DNA from: Dipteris shenzhenensis
Taxonomy: Eukaryota; Polypodiophyta; Polypodiopsida; Gleicheniales
Assembly (NCBI GenBank): GCA_047967505.1
Contig: CM106540.1
DNA length: 64,000 nucleotides
Reading direction: 5' to 3' (one strand)
This document shows positions 21,503 to 33,210 of this stretch, in pieces; position 1 is the first letter of the stretch, and the number at the start of each line of letters is the position of its first letter. A program made the translations under genes and the position numbers. Under the pieces are notes generated by a model. The model was not told where the DNA came from and searched no databases. It saw only the letters and a program-made list of their open reading frames with translations.

Positions 21503-23077
21503 ATGGGTCGCGCAAAGATCGAGATTAAGAAGATCGAAAATCCCAGTGCGAGGCAGGTATGCTTCTCCAAACGAAGAGTGGGACTTATTAAGAAGGCAAG
21601 CGAGTTGTCGATACTGTGTGGTTCGGAAGTTGGCATCATAGTTTTTTCGCAAGCAGGAAAGGCTTTCTCCTTCGGTCACCCGTGTGTAGATTACGTGATA
21701 GACAAGACGCTCAAACGGCCCGTGTCTGTGGATTCTGAGAAAATAGAGCACGTCCGACGCTTAGAACGCGAATACAATCAGCTGCTTCAGGAGCTAGAAT
21801 CGGAGAAGGAACGGTACCACATGTTGCAGCAGCAAGTAGCTGGGCGGGGCTTCTGGTGGGAGGAAAGTACAGAAGGTATGGGGCTGGGAGAACTGAAGCA
21901 GCATGCGCAGAGGCTTGATGCGTTTCATGAGATGATCGTGGAGAGGGCTAGGTACTTGCAGATGAGCATGAATTTCCCGTTGCAGCAGGTATTGGACGGA
22001 GGGCACGCCTCTGCAATCTCCGTTCTTAGACAGCAACACCAGCATAGAGATCAGGGTTTTTTAACGCCACAGATGAATATGGTAGTAGATGGATGCAAGA
22101 TTGGAGTTCGACGTCATGGAATGTGTAGTATTGCTCCAGCAACGGGGCTTGATCAGTTGCAGCAATCGATCATCAGGCCGTGCCCTATTCAGGTGCTTTC
22201 AACCGACATGATTCAGCAGCCTCATCCGAACAGCCGCTTCAATCTGATCTGGCAGAACATGGTGGAGATTGCCAATCCGAGCTACGAAGATCCATTTCCC
22301 GCTGGAGACCAACTGAATAGCATGATGCTTCCACCTGTAGATGGAGGTTTGTATGGAGCAGCAGAAGATTACGCTTCCACGAGCTTGTGGGAGGGCCGTG
22401 CTGTGGGTGCAGGCAATGGCCACGTTCCATACAACAGCAGCAGCAGCAGCAGCTGCTTCTGCCCTCCCTCCATCGCGAATCCCTTGCCTCCAGGAGAAAC
22501 AGAGCTGATGAACCTCAGCTTGCCACAGGTAACGCAGGGGCCGAATAACTTTATAGAGTTATCGTCAGATTTCTTTCGCTTCTCTCAACAAAAGCAGGCA
22601 TGGCTGGGGGGAGCATCAGGCCCCAATATAGGCGTCGTGGAGGAAGCTGATGCATTAGCAGGCTTAGCGGTACCTGTAACAACTACATATTCAGCAGCAG
22701 CAGCAGCTGCGGCGGCAGCAATTTTGAGCCAGCATAACGAAGACGACGATGTCGTTGAAGGAGATGCTGACTATACTGGTGATAATGCTGCGGAGCTGCA
22801 GATGTTGCCTTCTGAACGGCTAGAACAAGAATTTATTGGTGAGGGTAGCAGCGATATTCACCAACTTGGCAGAAATCCATCCGGTTTACGGCCTGCCGTA
22901 GGTGGGTGCATGGGATTGCAACACGTTGCAATCGACCATCTAAGACACGCAAATCTCAATGGGTTTTTAAACAGATGCAATCTCTTCTCTCCAGATGCAG
23001 CTGCTGCATGGTGTTCCGATTATTATTATCCGATACCACCTTCCTATCAACCATCTGAAGTAGGAAGCAAATTTTAA
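21503..23077 (+). CDS. Type I M-alpha MADS-box transcription factor
   Basis: Intronless, uninterrupted gene for a 524-residue nuclear DNA-binding protein. Residues 1-60 are a MADS domain starting MGRAKIEIKKIENPSARQVC, with FSKRR, KKASELSILCG and the AGKAFSFGHP motif typical of the M-alpha (AGL62/AGL61) group of type I proteins; these bind CArG-like sites as dimers and mostly act in reproductive and gametophyte tissues. Residues ~78-115 form a charged coiled coil, then FWWE...GLGELKQHAQRLDAF, the usual M-alpha C-terminal helix. No K domain is present. The long tail holds a Ser tract (~311-317), nine Ala (~397-405) and an acidic stretch after it. At 524 residues it is long for M-alpha. The ATG at 21503 was chosen because it begins the conserved MGR; the frame upstream has no other ATG. 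This is the only clearly intact cellular gene in the window. Confidence 0.93.
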   Translation: MGRAKIEIKKIENPSARQVCFSKRRVGLIKKASELSILCGSEVGIIVFSQAGKAFSFGHPCVDYVIDKTLKRPVSVDSEKIEHVRRLEREYNQLLQELESEKERYHMLQQQVAGRGFWWEESTEGMGLGELKQHAQRLDAFHEMIVERARYLQMSMNFPLQQVLDGGHASAISVLRQQHQHRDQGFLTPQMNMVVDGCKIGVRRHGMCSIAPATGLDQLQQSIIRPCPIQVLSTDMIQQPHPNSRFNLIWQNMVEIANPSYEDPFPAGDQLNSMMLPPVDGGLYGAAEDYASTSLWEGRAVGAGNGHVPYNSSSSSSCFCPPSIANPLPPGETELMNLSLPQVTQGPNNFIELSSDFFRFSQQKQAWLGGASGPNIGVVEEADALAGLAVPVTTTYSAAAAAAAAAILSQHNEDDDVVEGDADYTGDNAAELQMLPSERLEQEFIGEGSSDIHQLGRNPSGLRPAVGGCMGLQHVAIDHLRHANLNGFLNRCNLFSPDAAAAWCSDYYYPIPPSYQPSEVGSKF

Positions 23078-23324
23078 CGTCAACAGTCGGCCGTAGTCCT
23101 TGTAACGAATATATAACGATCCATTCTTCGTCATACAGACTGCACGGCGTTGCAGCACGGCTTCTCGAGCCGACACAGGATAACTTCACAGTATAGAACC
23201 ATTCAGGCAGCCATTCAGTTATTGCATAGGGTTGAGCACATTCAAACCGACAGAAATTCAAGTTTCTAAGTGAGCATCAGGCGTTCGCTTGGCTTCAGTA
23301 CACACTGCTGGCGTGAAAACACTT

Positions 23325-23386
23325 AGATAGATAGATAGATAGAGAGAGAGAGGGGAGAGAGAGAGAGAGGAGAGAGACGAGAGAGG

Positions 23387-23427
<41 letters not shown>

Positions 23428-23694
23428 CGAGCGAGCGGTAGAGAGAGAGAGAGAGAGAGGGGGGCGAGACGGAGAGAAGAGAGGAGAGAGGGAGGGAGAG
23501 GAAGAGAGAGGAGAGAGGGAGGGGGGTGGGACCGAGAGGGGAGAGAGAGAGAGGGGGCAACTACGCGCAAGTAATTGCAGGGTGTCGCACAAGTAAATTC
23601 ACAGAATGCGAGGTAGGCACGTGACAACACACTCTTGAATTGCTTAGGGCAAACGGGTGGCACATGGTGCCACGGCATTGTATAGGGGGGTTGA

Positions 23695-23742
<48 letters not shown>

Positions 23743-24013
23743 AATTTAAGATTATATTATAGTATACATATTATAATATATAATATAATATAGTTGCAAA
23801 AGTATAGTAAAGGTGCACGGGGCTTAAACCTACGGATTTTCGGAATTGATCTCGCAGAAAAACTACTCTAATTAGCGAAATATTAAATTATATTAAATAT
23901 ATAATAAATTATATTATATATTATATTATACTAAATATATAATATACTATATTTATATTAAAAAATACATTTTAGAGAGAGAGAGTAAAGAAGAGAGACA
24001 ATGACTACCACAA

Positions 24014-24057
<44 letters not shown>

Positions 24058-24131
24058 TAAGTAGAGAGTAAGAGAGAGAAATTGAGATGAGAGAGATAGA
24101 GAGAGATCGAGAGAGACAAAGAGAAGAGGTG

Positions 24132-24165
<34 letters not shown>

Positions 24166-24539
24166 CACACCACAGAGGGGCTAGTAGAGAGAGAGAGAGG
24201 GAAGTAGAGAGAGGGAGGCGAGAGAAATTGAGAGAGAGAGAGAGAGAGAGAGCTAGAGCGGGGGAGGGGAGGGGGGGGAGGGTGGAGAGAGAGAGAGAGA
24301 GAAATTGAGAGGGACAGAAATTGAGAGAGAAATTGGGCGGCATGTAGGGCAGGACAGAGCCTCACGAAAGAGAGAGAGTATGCGCGTGCGTGTGTGTTGA
24401 GAGAGAAAGAGAGGTATAGAGAGTGTCTATGTGTGTTTGTGTTCGAGAGACAGAGAGAGAGAGAGAGAGAGAATGTGGGTTAGCATGTGTGTGTTGAGAG
24501 AGAGATAAGTAGAGAGAGTGTGCGGGCATGTGTGTTTGT

Positions 24540-24572
<33 letters not shown>

Positions 24573-24669
24573 GGGGGGGGGGGTAAGAGTGTGTGTGTGT
24601 TACCCAAACAAAAGGAAATTGTGTGTGTGTGAGAGAGAGAGAGAGGGAGAGAGGGGGGTAAGAAGAGAC

Positions 24670-24704
<35 letters not shown>

Positions 24705-24789
24705 TAGAGAAAGGGGTTTATATAGATATAAATATAAAATTTATTTATTTATATAAACACACATTTATATTTATATTTATATTTAAATA

Positions 24790-24822
<33 letters not shown>

Positions 24823-24889
24823 TGGGGGGGGGTGAGATAGAGAGGGGGGTGGGTGGGGTAAGAGTAATAGAAAGAAATTGAGATGTGAT

Positions 24890-24935
<46 letters not shown>

Positions 24936-25125
24936 GGGGGGGGGGGGGGGGGAGGGTAAGCAGAGACTAAGACTAGAGAGAAATTGAGATGAGAGCGAGA
25001 GAGAGATATAGAGAGAAGTAGAGAAAGTGGTTTATATATATATATATATCACACACACACACATATTTATATTTATATTTAAGTAAGTCTTAGAGAGAGA
25101 GAGAGAGAGACCCAATGGAGCGGGT
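23325..25125. repeat. Large compound GA microsatellite with AT-rich islands
   Basis: Many (GA)n runs separated by short spacers, including GATA at 23325-23340, poly-G near 24562-24582 and 24938-24952, and GTGTGT runs near 24385-24600. AT-rich islands such as TATATTATATAATA lie at 23740-23965, 24715-24790 and 24890-25075. Frames here (RERERE or SLSLSL) are artefacts. The block begins about 250 bp after the MADS stop codon. Confidence 0.95.
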
Positions 25126-25350
25126 CTCTAGCTCATTGTAGACGGGTCAGGTTACTTGTAGTATAAATGATCTGGAAATACATAGTCATGCACTCTACTT
25201 ATGGAGCTTTTCTACAGCTGTAAATTCTAGAAAGATCATGTACCAAGTTTGTCACCCTAGTCTTTAATTCATGTGTAGTAAAATTACTCCATTTCCTTTA
25301 GCTTTTCGTATTCGTCTTCTAGTTACGACAATCAATCAAGACTTAAAAAG

Positions 25351-25356
<6 letters not shown>

Positions 25357-25401
<45 letters not shown>

Positions 25402-25430
25402 TCTCTTTCTCTCTCTCTCTCTCTCTCTTA

Positions 25431-25525
<95 letters not shown>

Positions 25526-25630
25526 TTGCTAGTCCGATAGGAACTTATTTTGCATGTTTTCATGTTCTGTATTGTAAATTGTAGCTAACGCTATAAATAT
25601 GGACACTTCACTCTCTCTCTCTCTCTCTTA
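25357..25630. repeat. CT/CA microsatellite
   Basis: (CT)n from about 25357 to 25503 with two TTACTCTTT interruptions, (CA)n at 25503-25525, and a further (CT)n at 25611-25629. It has the opposite strand sense to the GA block upstream. Confidence 0.95.
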
Positions 25631-25931
25631 TGTCCACAAGAGTGCTTTATTCCATACAGGTGCCCTAGTCATTTGTGAAAAGGGGTACTCATACAAAGTG
25701 GATAAGTGAATAAGGCTTTACTTTGTTCATTTAAAGAATGTTGTGGACCCTATGGACATAAGAGGACATTAAGACATGGGGCACACATGCGATAATGATG
25801 CCCTAATGGTCACAAAGGTGAAAGCTAGGGTCTAGAAAGTGAGAAGTGGTCTTATGACAATCACAGATGGTGGGTGGCTACTCCTCCACAGTAGAGAGAG
25901 GTTTTTTAAGGTTACATATTATAGTCATGTG

Positions 25932-26160
25932 AGACTGTTTTAGTAATTTTGGGACCATTTTTTGATTTTGGGATAAATTTGATTATCTCTCATCCTCTTT
26001 ATTGAAAAGTATATGTTAGTGCTCGAACTTAAGTTCGAGTATGGAACACTTGAAAATTATAGGCCATGCTCGAACTCAAGTTCGAGTATGGCATGCAAGT
26101 AATAGTGAATTTTCTATAACATTGGGTCTTGGAATTGTCCCAAAATTACTAAAACAGTCT
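25932..26160. mobile_element. MITE-like element with 23-bp terminal inverted repeats
   Basis: The ends are perfect inverted repeats: AGACTGTTTTAGTAATTTTG (plus GGA) at 25932-25954 and its complement at 26138-26160. Inside are two near-identical palindromes, GCTCGAACTTAAGTTCGAG and GCTCGAACTCAAGTTCGAG. Total length is 229 bp with no coding capacity. No clear target-site duplication is visible, so the superfamily is unknown. Confidence 0.75.
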
Positions 26161-27320
26161 TCTTTATGGGTAATTTGAGTGAACTCCTCACTATACATAT
26201 GATTATCTCAACTTGGTAAGTTTTCACATAATTGTAGCTAAGGACGTTAAGTTAGAGGGTATAGCATTGATTGGATTTAATCGAGAATCTTGACGAGTAC
26301 CTTGTCCTTGTGGTAGATACAATCTTCATATGCCCATCCTCTATACAAGATCTTTTCTATTTGTCCTCTCTATTTGGCATAGGCTTCCAAGTAAAGGCAT
26401 AGAGTGTCACGTGTCCAGCTCAACACAATGTTTGGAACAATTATGCGAGCAACTTCTGACTGCAAAGGGCATTTGTTTTTTTGCAAGTATCTTTGTTTGA
26501 AGAGAAATTAGGACTTCTGAATCATTTGCAGGCATGTCTGATCATTATGCCAATGTGCCAATCAATACGGCGAGAAAAAACCTGATGAGAGTGCCAGTCT
26601 ACCTTGAATTCAAAATCTTGCCCACCAACGCATTGCAAAGCGGCCCATAAAATGCACAAATAGTTCTACGATATTCTACACCCAATTGTGCATCGGCCCT
26701 ACTCAATTATACCTCATGTCTCATATCATTGAAATCTTAAATAAAAATTATAAACACACTATGATTGGAAAGAATCATGTCGAATACAAGGAATCTCCTC
26801 GCTCCATTGTACATGGTTGTCCCATGCTTTCTCATCTAGATTATGTATGCGGTTACTTGAAATTTTATATAGGTAAATCTTGTGCATATAAAAATATCCC
26901 TTCTCCACAAATAAGAGGGAATTTTCATATTTAGCCCAAAGTTAGAAACGGCCTATTCTTCCTTTACACCTACAATCAATGTATAGATATTGTATCTATA
27001 ACTAGAGGTTGAATGATCATAGTGGTGATTTGTAATAGTTGTTAGTTTCACTTTCTTGTATCTATTCATGCATGAGCATTGACTAGTTACTTGGGGTTGG
27101 TCTATTGGATAAATTGAATCTTGAGCATCATGGTTTGTGTTCTTCACATCATAGATAGATTCATCCTCATGTTTAAGAAGCCTTGTAATTGATCGTTAAC
27201 CATCAACTACAACTAACATGCTAGCCACAGCTATTACACGTATGTCACTTCTTGTTCTCCATAATTGCTTAATATTCCATTGCTTGTTGACATCATTGGC
27301 TTCATGTGTGCATGTTCATG

Positions 27321-27359
<39 letters not shown>

Positions 27360-28770
27360 TTTGTGATAGACCCCAACCATGAATTCTATCTAGACTCCAG
27401 TCATAGCTTATATCCAGTAGTTATCAATGCATCTTCTTCCAGATGTTTTGGTCTCATTTTGGTGAAGTAGCCACGTTCGATTCAAATATTTATTCCTCAA
27501 GAGACGGAGAAAAAATGTGGGACCCTTGATTTAGTATAGGTTAGGGCTACAAAAGTGTATATAAGATTCCTAGGTTGACATGGATTTGTAATAGAAACTA
27601 CAAGTTTTGAATTTTAATGCATTAATTCTTACACAAGCAAAGCCTTTATTTAGTATTGTGCTAGCATTTTCATTTTGTTGAGAAAAATAATGATAACTGC
27701 TTGACTTGAATATTTTCTTGACCACTATAGTATGTGTATGTTGTTCTCTCAAGACACCTTTGTTATCATGGTCTTGTAGATCCCTGACTTTAAGTGGAGA
27801 ATGCATGCTTCACTTTCAAAAGTTTTATTTGAAGCTCTTCTATTAATCTAATAGGGCTAGATGCTTTCAATAGCCAAACCAAATGCCAAGATACACCAAT
27901 GCACCTTTTCTTGAATTTGTCTAATACACACTATAGACTTTTTGTCATGTCCCTTCCTTGAGCAAATGTTGCATGGTACTATTGTGCATTGTATGGGACC
28001 AAGGATTCCATCATGCATTAAGCTAGATGGGACCGAAGTTACGTGTTGAGATTTATTGTTAAAGGGCTAGGTGGTGTGAGAAAGCGTGACACAAAGGAGG
28101 AGTGTTTGTAGTCATAGCATGTTGAGGCTCAAAGATACAGCTAAAGATGTGTGTCCTTTCTAATGAAAGCATAGGTTCTTCTTTTCTAAACAGAGTACAT
28201 GGGCTAGTAGATCTACTACCATCATATTGGCAAGACCTAAATAGGTTAGCTTCATTATTAGTCAATAAAAGTGAACACAATGTCAATCAGATACTACTTT
28301 CATTCTCAAAGAGCTTGCAGTAGTCCTACAACGAGTAACTATTCCTATGATGGAGACTTTTCTAGAATGGAGCAAATGAGATCAACATGTGGACAATTCA
28401 AAATGAAGGATTTTGATTTGGATGGCAATTCCATGACCTCCAAGAAGTCTCATCTCTAGTTAGGCAAACTCAAACCTTGGTGGTTCTCAAGTTATCCTTG
28501 TGGTTCTCTAGCTAGTAGGAAGAGTGCGAAGTCTACTATGCATTAGGGGATAATTGGGGTCTCAAAAGGGCCTCATAAGGAATGGATTAAGAAATGGATT
28601 AGTCCTAATGAAAGGGCCAAGGTAGGTCCCAAAAAGTCCTAACCCTCCCTCACCTAGGTGCCCAATTAAGCCCAAAAGTGACCCCACCTCTTATACCTCT
28701 TACACAACTCTTACTCCTAGGTGGGAACCAAAAAATTCAAAATTCAAAATTCAAATTTTGAATTCCCTCC
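26160..28770. other. No recognisable gene; one GA microsatellite
   Basis: AT-rich sequence with a (GA)n run at 27322-27357. Open frames at 26686-26934 and elsewhere lack any recognisable domain. Around 28560-28620 a purine/pyrimidine-biased piece (GGGGTCTCAAAAGGGCC) resembles the complement of 16300-16320, perhaps shared LTR sequence. Confidence 0.4.
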
Positions 28771-29190
28771 CTCCTCCTCTCTCCTCCCTCCCTCCCTCCC
28801 TGAATTCTAAATTTCCTTTGATGATATCTACCCAAGATAAGACAATGATAAATGTAAGCATCTTATTGATGGCCTCCCTAACTAATCTCTTTGACCAATT
28901 ATCTCCATAATGCTATTTATAGCATGAAGTGTTTCATGAAAACATACTCATTCACCCCCTCCCTCCTCCACCGTTGCTCCTCCTCCCCCCTCCCTCCTGC
29001 TCCTCCCTCCTCCCTCCCTCCTCCTCCATGCCTACTCCTACTCACCCTCCACACCTGTTGGTCTGCCCCCCTTGCCTTCCCTTCAACTGCTGGTCCTCCC
29101 TCCCCCATCCCTCCTCCTCCTCGTCCTCCCTCTTCCTGCGTGCTGCTCCTTCAAGCCTGCATCTCCACACCTTCTCCTTCTCTACACTCC
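28770..29190. repeat. CTCC-rich pyrimidine stretches
   Basis: Runs of CCTCCCTCC and CTCCTCC at 28770-28800 and 28960-29190 on the plus strand. They lie immediately upstream of the coding relic that starts near 29199. A similar stretch occurs at 43.95-44.09 kb. Confidence 0.75.
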
Positions 29191-29198
29191 TTTAGTCA

Positions 29199-31255
29199 TG
29201 GCACCATTCGAGGACGTCTCCAACAAGTACCAGGTTCACTTAGAGTTGGAGGCTGAATATGCAAGCACACATAGTCTAGGATTGAGGGGAGCTTCCAAAA
29301 TCCACAGTCTTTGTTCGCAAGGAAAGAAGCATCTCGACCTTTGGGTAGAAGGATCCTTGAATCCTTTAGATCCTGCCAACAAAAAGAGCCCTTCATTCCA
29401 TACACTGCATGAGCTAGTTTGGTTTGTTAGAAATGGAAATTGGGGGTTGCTTGGTTATTGCAATCGATTAAACAATGCTCAGTCAATGGCTATGCAAGTG
29501 AGATGCGCAAAGCCCAAGCAGAGATGCTAGCACATTTAGGAAATAGCACTATTGTTGCAATGCATAACTCTATGCAGGATCTTCAAAGGAAGAACCAGGA
29601 TCTTCATGACAAAGCCAAAGCGTTGGACTTGGAGCGAAATGCATTGGACTTGGAGCGACATAAATTAGAAGAGTCACTCTGTAAGCTAGGTGAGTCCAAA
29701 AAAGGCTTGGAAAGATCTATATACAATCAAGTTCGATGAGTCGTAGAGAAGGAACGAGAGAAGGCAGAAGAATGAGTGCAAAAGATGAAAGAAATACCTT
29801 TGGGATTGAAGGAGAGGAAAAGAAGGTACTTACATAACATGGATGCATTGGCACCCACTGGTGGTGCTAGAAAGAGGAGAGTCCGGGCTACAAGGTTGGT
29901 TATCAAATGTTCCAATGAGATTACACTCTTTTGTGCTACACTGTTTGTGACTCAGTTTTTATTGTGTTCTTCTTTAGGAACTTCATGGAAGATGTGATGG
30001 GAAGAACGGACGGGGATGATATTAACTGTTCATATGCTCTACCTAGTTTATTGCCCGTTTATTGAAGTCAAGCAATGTCATTGGGATACTAAGGGACCCA
30101 AGACACAAGCGCCTATGTGCGCAAGTTGCTGAAGAGGTGATGAAGGACTTCAAGGATATTGTGGATGCAAAGGAGATGCTTGCAGCTTGTGATACTACCG
30201 GTGTAAGTCGTGAAGCTTACACATTTGTTTTCAAAATTTTCAAGTCTGCTATTTTGGACAATGGGAGAATGGCTTTCTATCTTGCAGCCAAACGCAAGCT
30301 CCCAATCGCGACAAGAAGGATCCAAAGTGGGATCCCATCTTGCCCATCCCACTTGAGAGAGTATACATATGTACTTTACACACAGAACTGCACGTACTTG
30401 ATAAGTTGTTGCATTTACATCTTGTTTATGCTTGGAATTTAATTCCGCAAGAAGTATCCGCATGGTGCATTGCAGAAGCTGAGAAGTTGCTGTCAGAGAT
30501 GGGATTCCATGGAGAACATGTCAAACTTAAGGAGGATAAGAAAATGTCTGGGGCAACACAAAATCTTCCTACAAAAGTGTCCATGGGTGGAGGGAAGGCA
30601 AGGAGATTCCTATCAAACCACAATCTCGACAAAGACAAACATAGGGAATACTGGAAAGCATTGTGTGAATGCACGACCAATAAGGCTTTTGATCCTCAAG
30701 TAGCAACATTGAGAGATTATGGACAAAGGTAGATGCATTGATAAAATTGCTTCACCAGGTTCAAATCGATGAGATGTATTATGAAAGGTTCAGGATGGCT
30801 GTGAAAGAGTTTATGCAATTAATGGGAGTTGCACATTACGCATTACATGGTAATCTTGGCACCGTCGTAATATTTAGCACTTGCTTTATAAATAGTTTTT
30901 GTTGCTGAAATGATTCTCATCATGTTTGCAGCATATTCTCTATGCACACAGACCGTGGTTTGTACAAAATTGGGGTCCTTTGTCCATTTGGAATACACAA
31001 GGCATGGAGAAGTCGCACTATAGAGCCAAGGCAGCCTACTTCAAGAACTCAAGGCATGGTGGTGGTGTCACTCGCAGCAATGCATTGCATGCGATGTTGG
31101 AGTGGTTTTTTAGATGTTTACTAGGAAGGACTTTGAAGTATGAAAAGGCAAAGGCATCAGAACTTGCAAAAGCAGTTCGAATTGTATCAAAGAATAGAAG
31201 GCATAGTGCTTGGAAAGTATCCATAGGGAGTCGAGGAGTCGCACAGCTAGAGTGA
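29199..31255 (+). pseudogene. Unrecognised transposon-like multi-exon relic
   Basis: A chain of plus-strand open segments that read as one broken gene. The first, from ATG 29199, is followed by a coiled coil (29530-29740, with LDLERNALDLERHKLEES), a basic patch GGARKRRVRATR near 29870, and then LPIPLERVYICTLHTELHVL (30340-30400). YWKALCECTTNKAFDPQVAT lies at 30650-30710, an EFMQLMGVAHYALH-like helix near 30810, and RPWFVQNWGPLSIWNTQGME followed by KSHYRAKAAYFKNS at 30950-31045. The end is rich in K and R. The order (ERV-IC-LH, then a Trp-rich stretch with G-E-K-H) recalls large uncharacterised transposase-like proteins in non-flowering plants and invertebrates, but I cannot name the family. 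Stops and frameshifts separate the segments; introns may explain some. Confidence 0.5.
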
Positions 31256-31409
31256 GAGAAGGGAGCAGATGGGTCCAACCACCAACAGAAGCTATGGTGT
31301 AATTGTATAAAAATATGAAATAAATATATTGCTTATTTTGACTACAATTTGTGTACTCACTCTTTAATATCTTGCTTATTTTGACTATAATTTTTGTTCT
31401 CACACGACG

Positions 31410-31625
31410 TTGGGGAAAGTGGGGACATGGTGAAGGAGGGGGGAGAGAAGGGAGGGGCATGGGGCAGGGCAAGGGGAGGGGTGGAGTGGTAGCAAGGGTG
31501 CGGGGAGGGTGGGATGGGGGGTATGGGGGAGGGCGATGGGTGTGGGTGAGGCAAGTAGGGGGAGGACAATGGGGGGGAGGGCGACAAGTGTGGGGGGGGT
31601 TAGGGCAGGGGCAAGGGGCACGATG
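31410..31625 (+). repeat. G-rich stretch (GGGGA/GGGGC)
   Basis: Irregular GGGAGGG, GGGGCAAGGGG and GTGGGG steps on the plus strand. Frames across it are composition artefacts. Confidence 0.7.
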
Positions 31626-31710
31626 AAACCCTAAACGTAATTAAAAGGGATGTCAAAACATGATGGGCCTATATAAAACGTTAAAAAAAACCCCAACTCT
31701 CATTATTCAA

Positions 31711-32155
31711 TGGCAAGAGTAAAGAACATTGCTAGACCCACTAGACGCCGCCTCCACCCTTCCTCCTCTAGCTCCGCCACCTCCACGGCATCTGTGCACA
31801 TGAACCTACTCAGGTCCGGTGGTGCCTCCCCCGACTCTCGTGAGCCCTCCCCCAACTCTCATGAGCATGAGCCTTCCCCTCAGCATTGAGCCCCAAGAGC
31901 ATGAGCCTTCCCCTCAGCCTCAACCTCAGCCTTTCCCTCAGCCTCAGACCCTCAGCCTTCTCCTCAGCCTTTCCCTCGGCCTTCCCCTCCCCATGAAAGC
32001 CCTCTCCCGATCGAACAAAATGTGTTCGATAACCTCAAGGACATAGAGAGGCTTCCTGAGGGCCAACAGATTGCTAAGAAAGGCACCATCTTCCCTCTCC
32101 TGATGATACAACCCAGCACAGAGATGATCCCTATGCCCATGAGGAGGGTAAAGTA
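31711..32155 (+). pseudogene. Unrecognised ORF with R-rich start and P/E/Q repeats
   Basis: An ATG at 31711 begins MARVKNIARPTRRRLHPSSS, a basic start that could be nuclear. A low-complexity part follows (31820-32000) with repeated S-P-Q-P and Q-P-F-P-Q steps, then a short ordinary-looking segment (PIEQNVFDNLKDIERLPEGQ) near 32010-32070. An in-frame TGA near 31887 and a later shift break it. The architecture (basic start, proline repeats, short conserved piece) is like that of the TNPA-type gene at 13.8 kb. I see no sequence match to that gene and do not assign a function. Confidence 0.3.
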
Positions 32156-32611
32156 GACGCCAAGGAAACTCCATCCCAAAGAAGGTCAAAGCTCAAGACG
32201 TCAGCGAGACGAGAGGACTCGGATCACTATATGTATGTACTGATGGTTAATAAAGCTTTATAGTATCACCATAATTTTGAAAATGATTATAACATAAGCT
32301 TGTAAGTCTACATTAGTGATAGTGTTATTTATTCTCATGAGATTCATGAGCTTGCATAGAAATGCTTTGGCTACCAACAAGTAGTATATAGTTGAAGTGC
32401 ATCATTCAATAAAAACTTCAACATCAAACATGATCATAACATGTTATTGAAAGTCTACCTTGGTAAAAGTGTTATATATATTTTCATAAGAAGAACTTGC
32501 ATACAAAACATTTGATTTTTTTTGTCCCAATATATAGATAGAGTTCTAACATGCTCCTATTACAAGCAGCCATGCTCTAAATCTAGTGCAAGAAACAGGC
32601 AAAAATTCCAT

Positions 32612-33210
32612 TAAATTTGCATTTTGATGCATGAAGTTTTACTAAATAGTGCAAAAGGTCATGATAATCATCTAAATCATGCCTTGCCATTCATTTTGAT
32701 ATGTAACATGACCCCATTTGGATTTGTAAATCAAAAGATAAAAGACATCAAAATTGTCATCTTGCTTGTTTTAGCCCAAAAGATGAGAATTTAGGCATCC
32801 AAAATTCTTAGGGGTTCCCATCAGATATCTTGGATTCCAAGTCGGTATGGGTATCTCTTCTTCATAATAGTTTGCTCCAATGTTGGAGAGCACAGGAGAA
32901 AACTCCTCTTTTGGAGTACAACCAAATTAGACCTGGCTTCCAAGGTGGTAGTTGTTAACTAGGTTTTTTCTGGCCATGACATGGTATGTTTGCTCTTGTT
33001 GGTGCATCTTTTGGGCCAAAACAGGCAGCGCATTAACGCGCTCCCTCTTTTGGCCCAAAAGATCAGAATTTTGATGTCCTGTATCTTTTAATTTACAAAT
33101 CCAAATGGGGTCATGTTACATATCAAAACGAATGGCAAGGCATGATTTAGATGATTATCATGACCTTTTGCACCATTTAGTAAAACTTCATGCATCAAAA
33201 TGTGAATTTA
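32612..33210. mobile_element. Foldback element with ~150-bp inverted repeats
   Basis: 32612-32762 and 33062-33210 are near-perfect reverse complements (for example GGTCATGATAATCATCTAAA on the left and its complement on the right). They are separated by about 300 bp that itself holds a TTTTGGCCCAAAAGAT-type inverted pair. With no coding capacity, it is a MITE or foldback element of about 600 bp. Transcripts would form a long hairpin. Confidence 0.8.

Noticed and set aside
23258-24672. Open frames made of RERERE or SLSLSL repeats
   Set aside because: They are translations of GA/CT microsatellites with no start context or domain.
26686-26934. 82-codon plus-strand frame
   Set aside because: No recognisable domain, no splice support, surrounded by non-coding AT-rich sequence.
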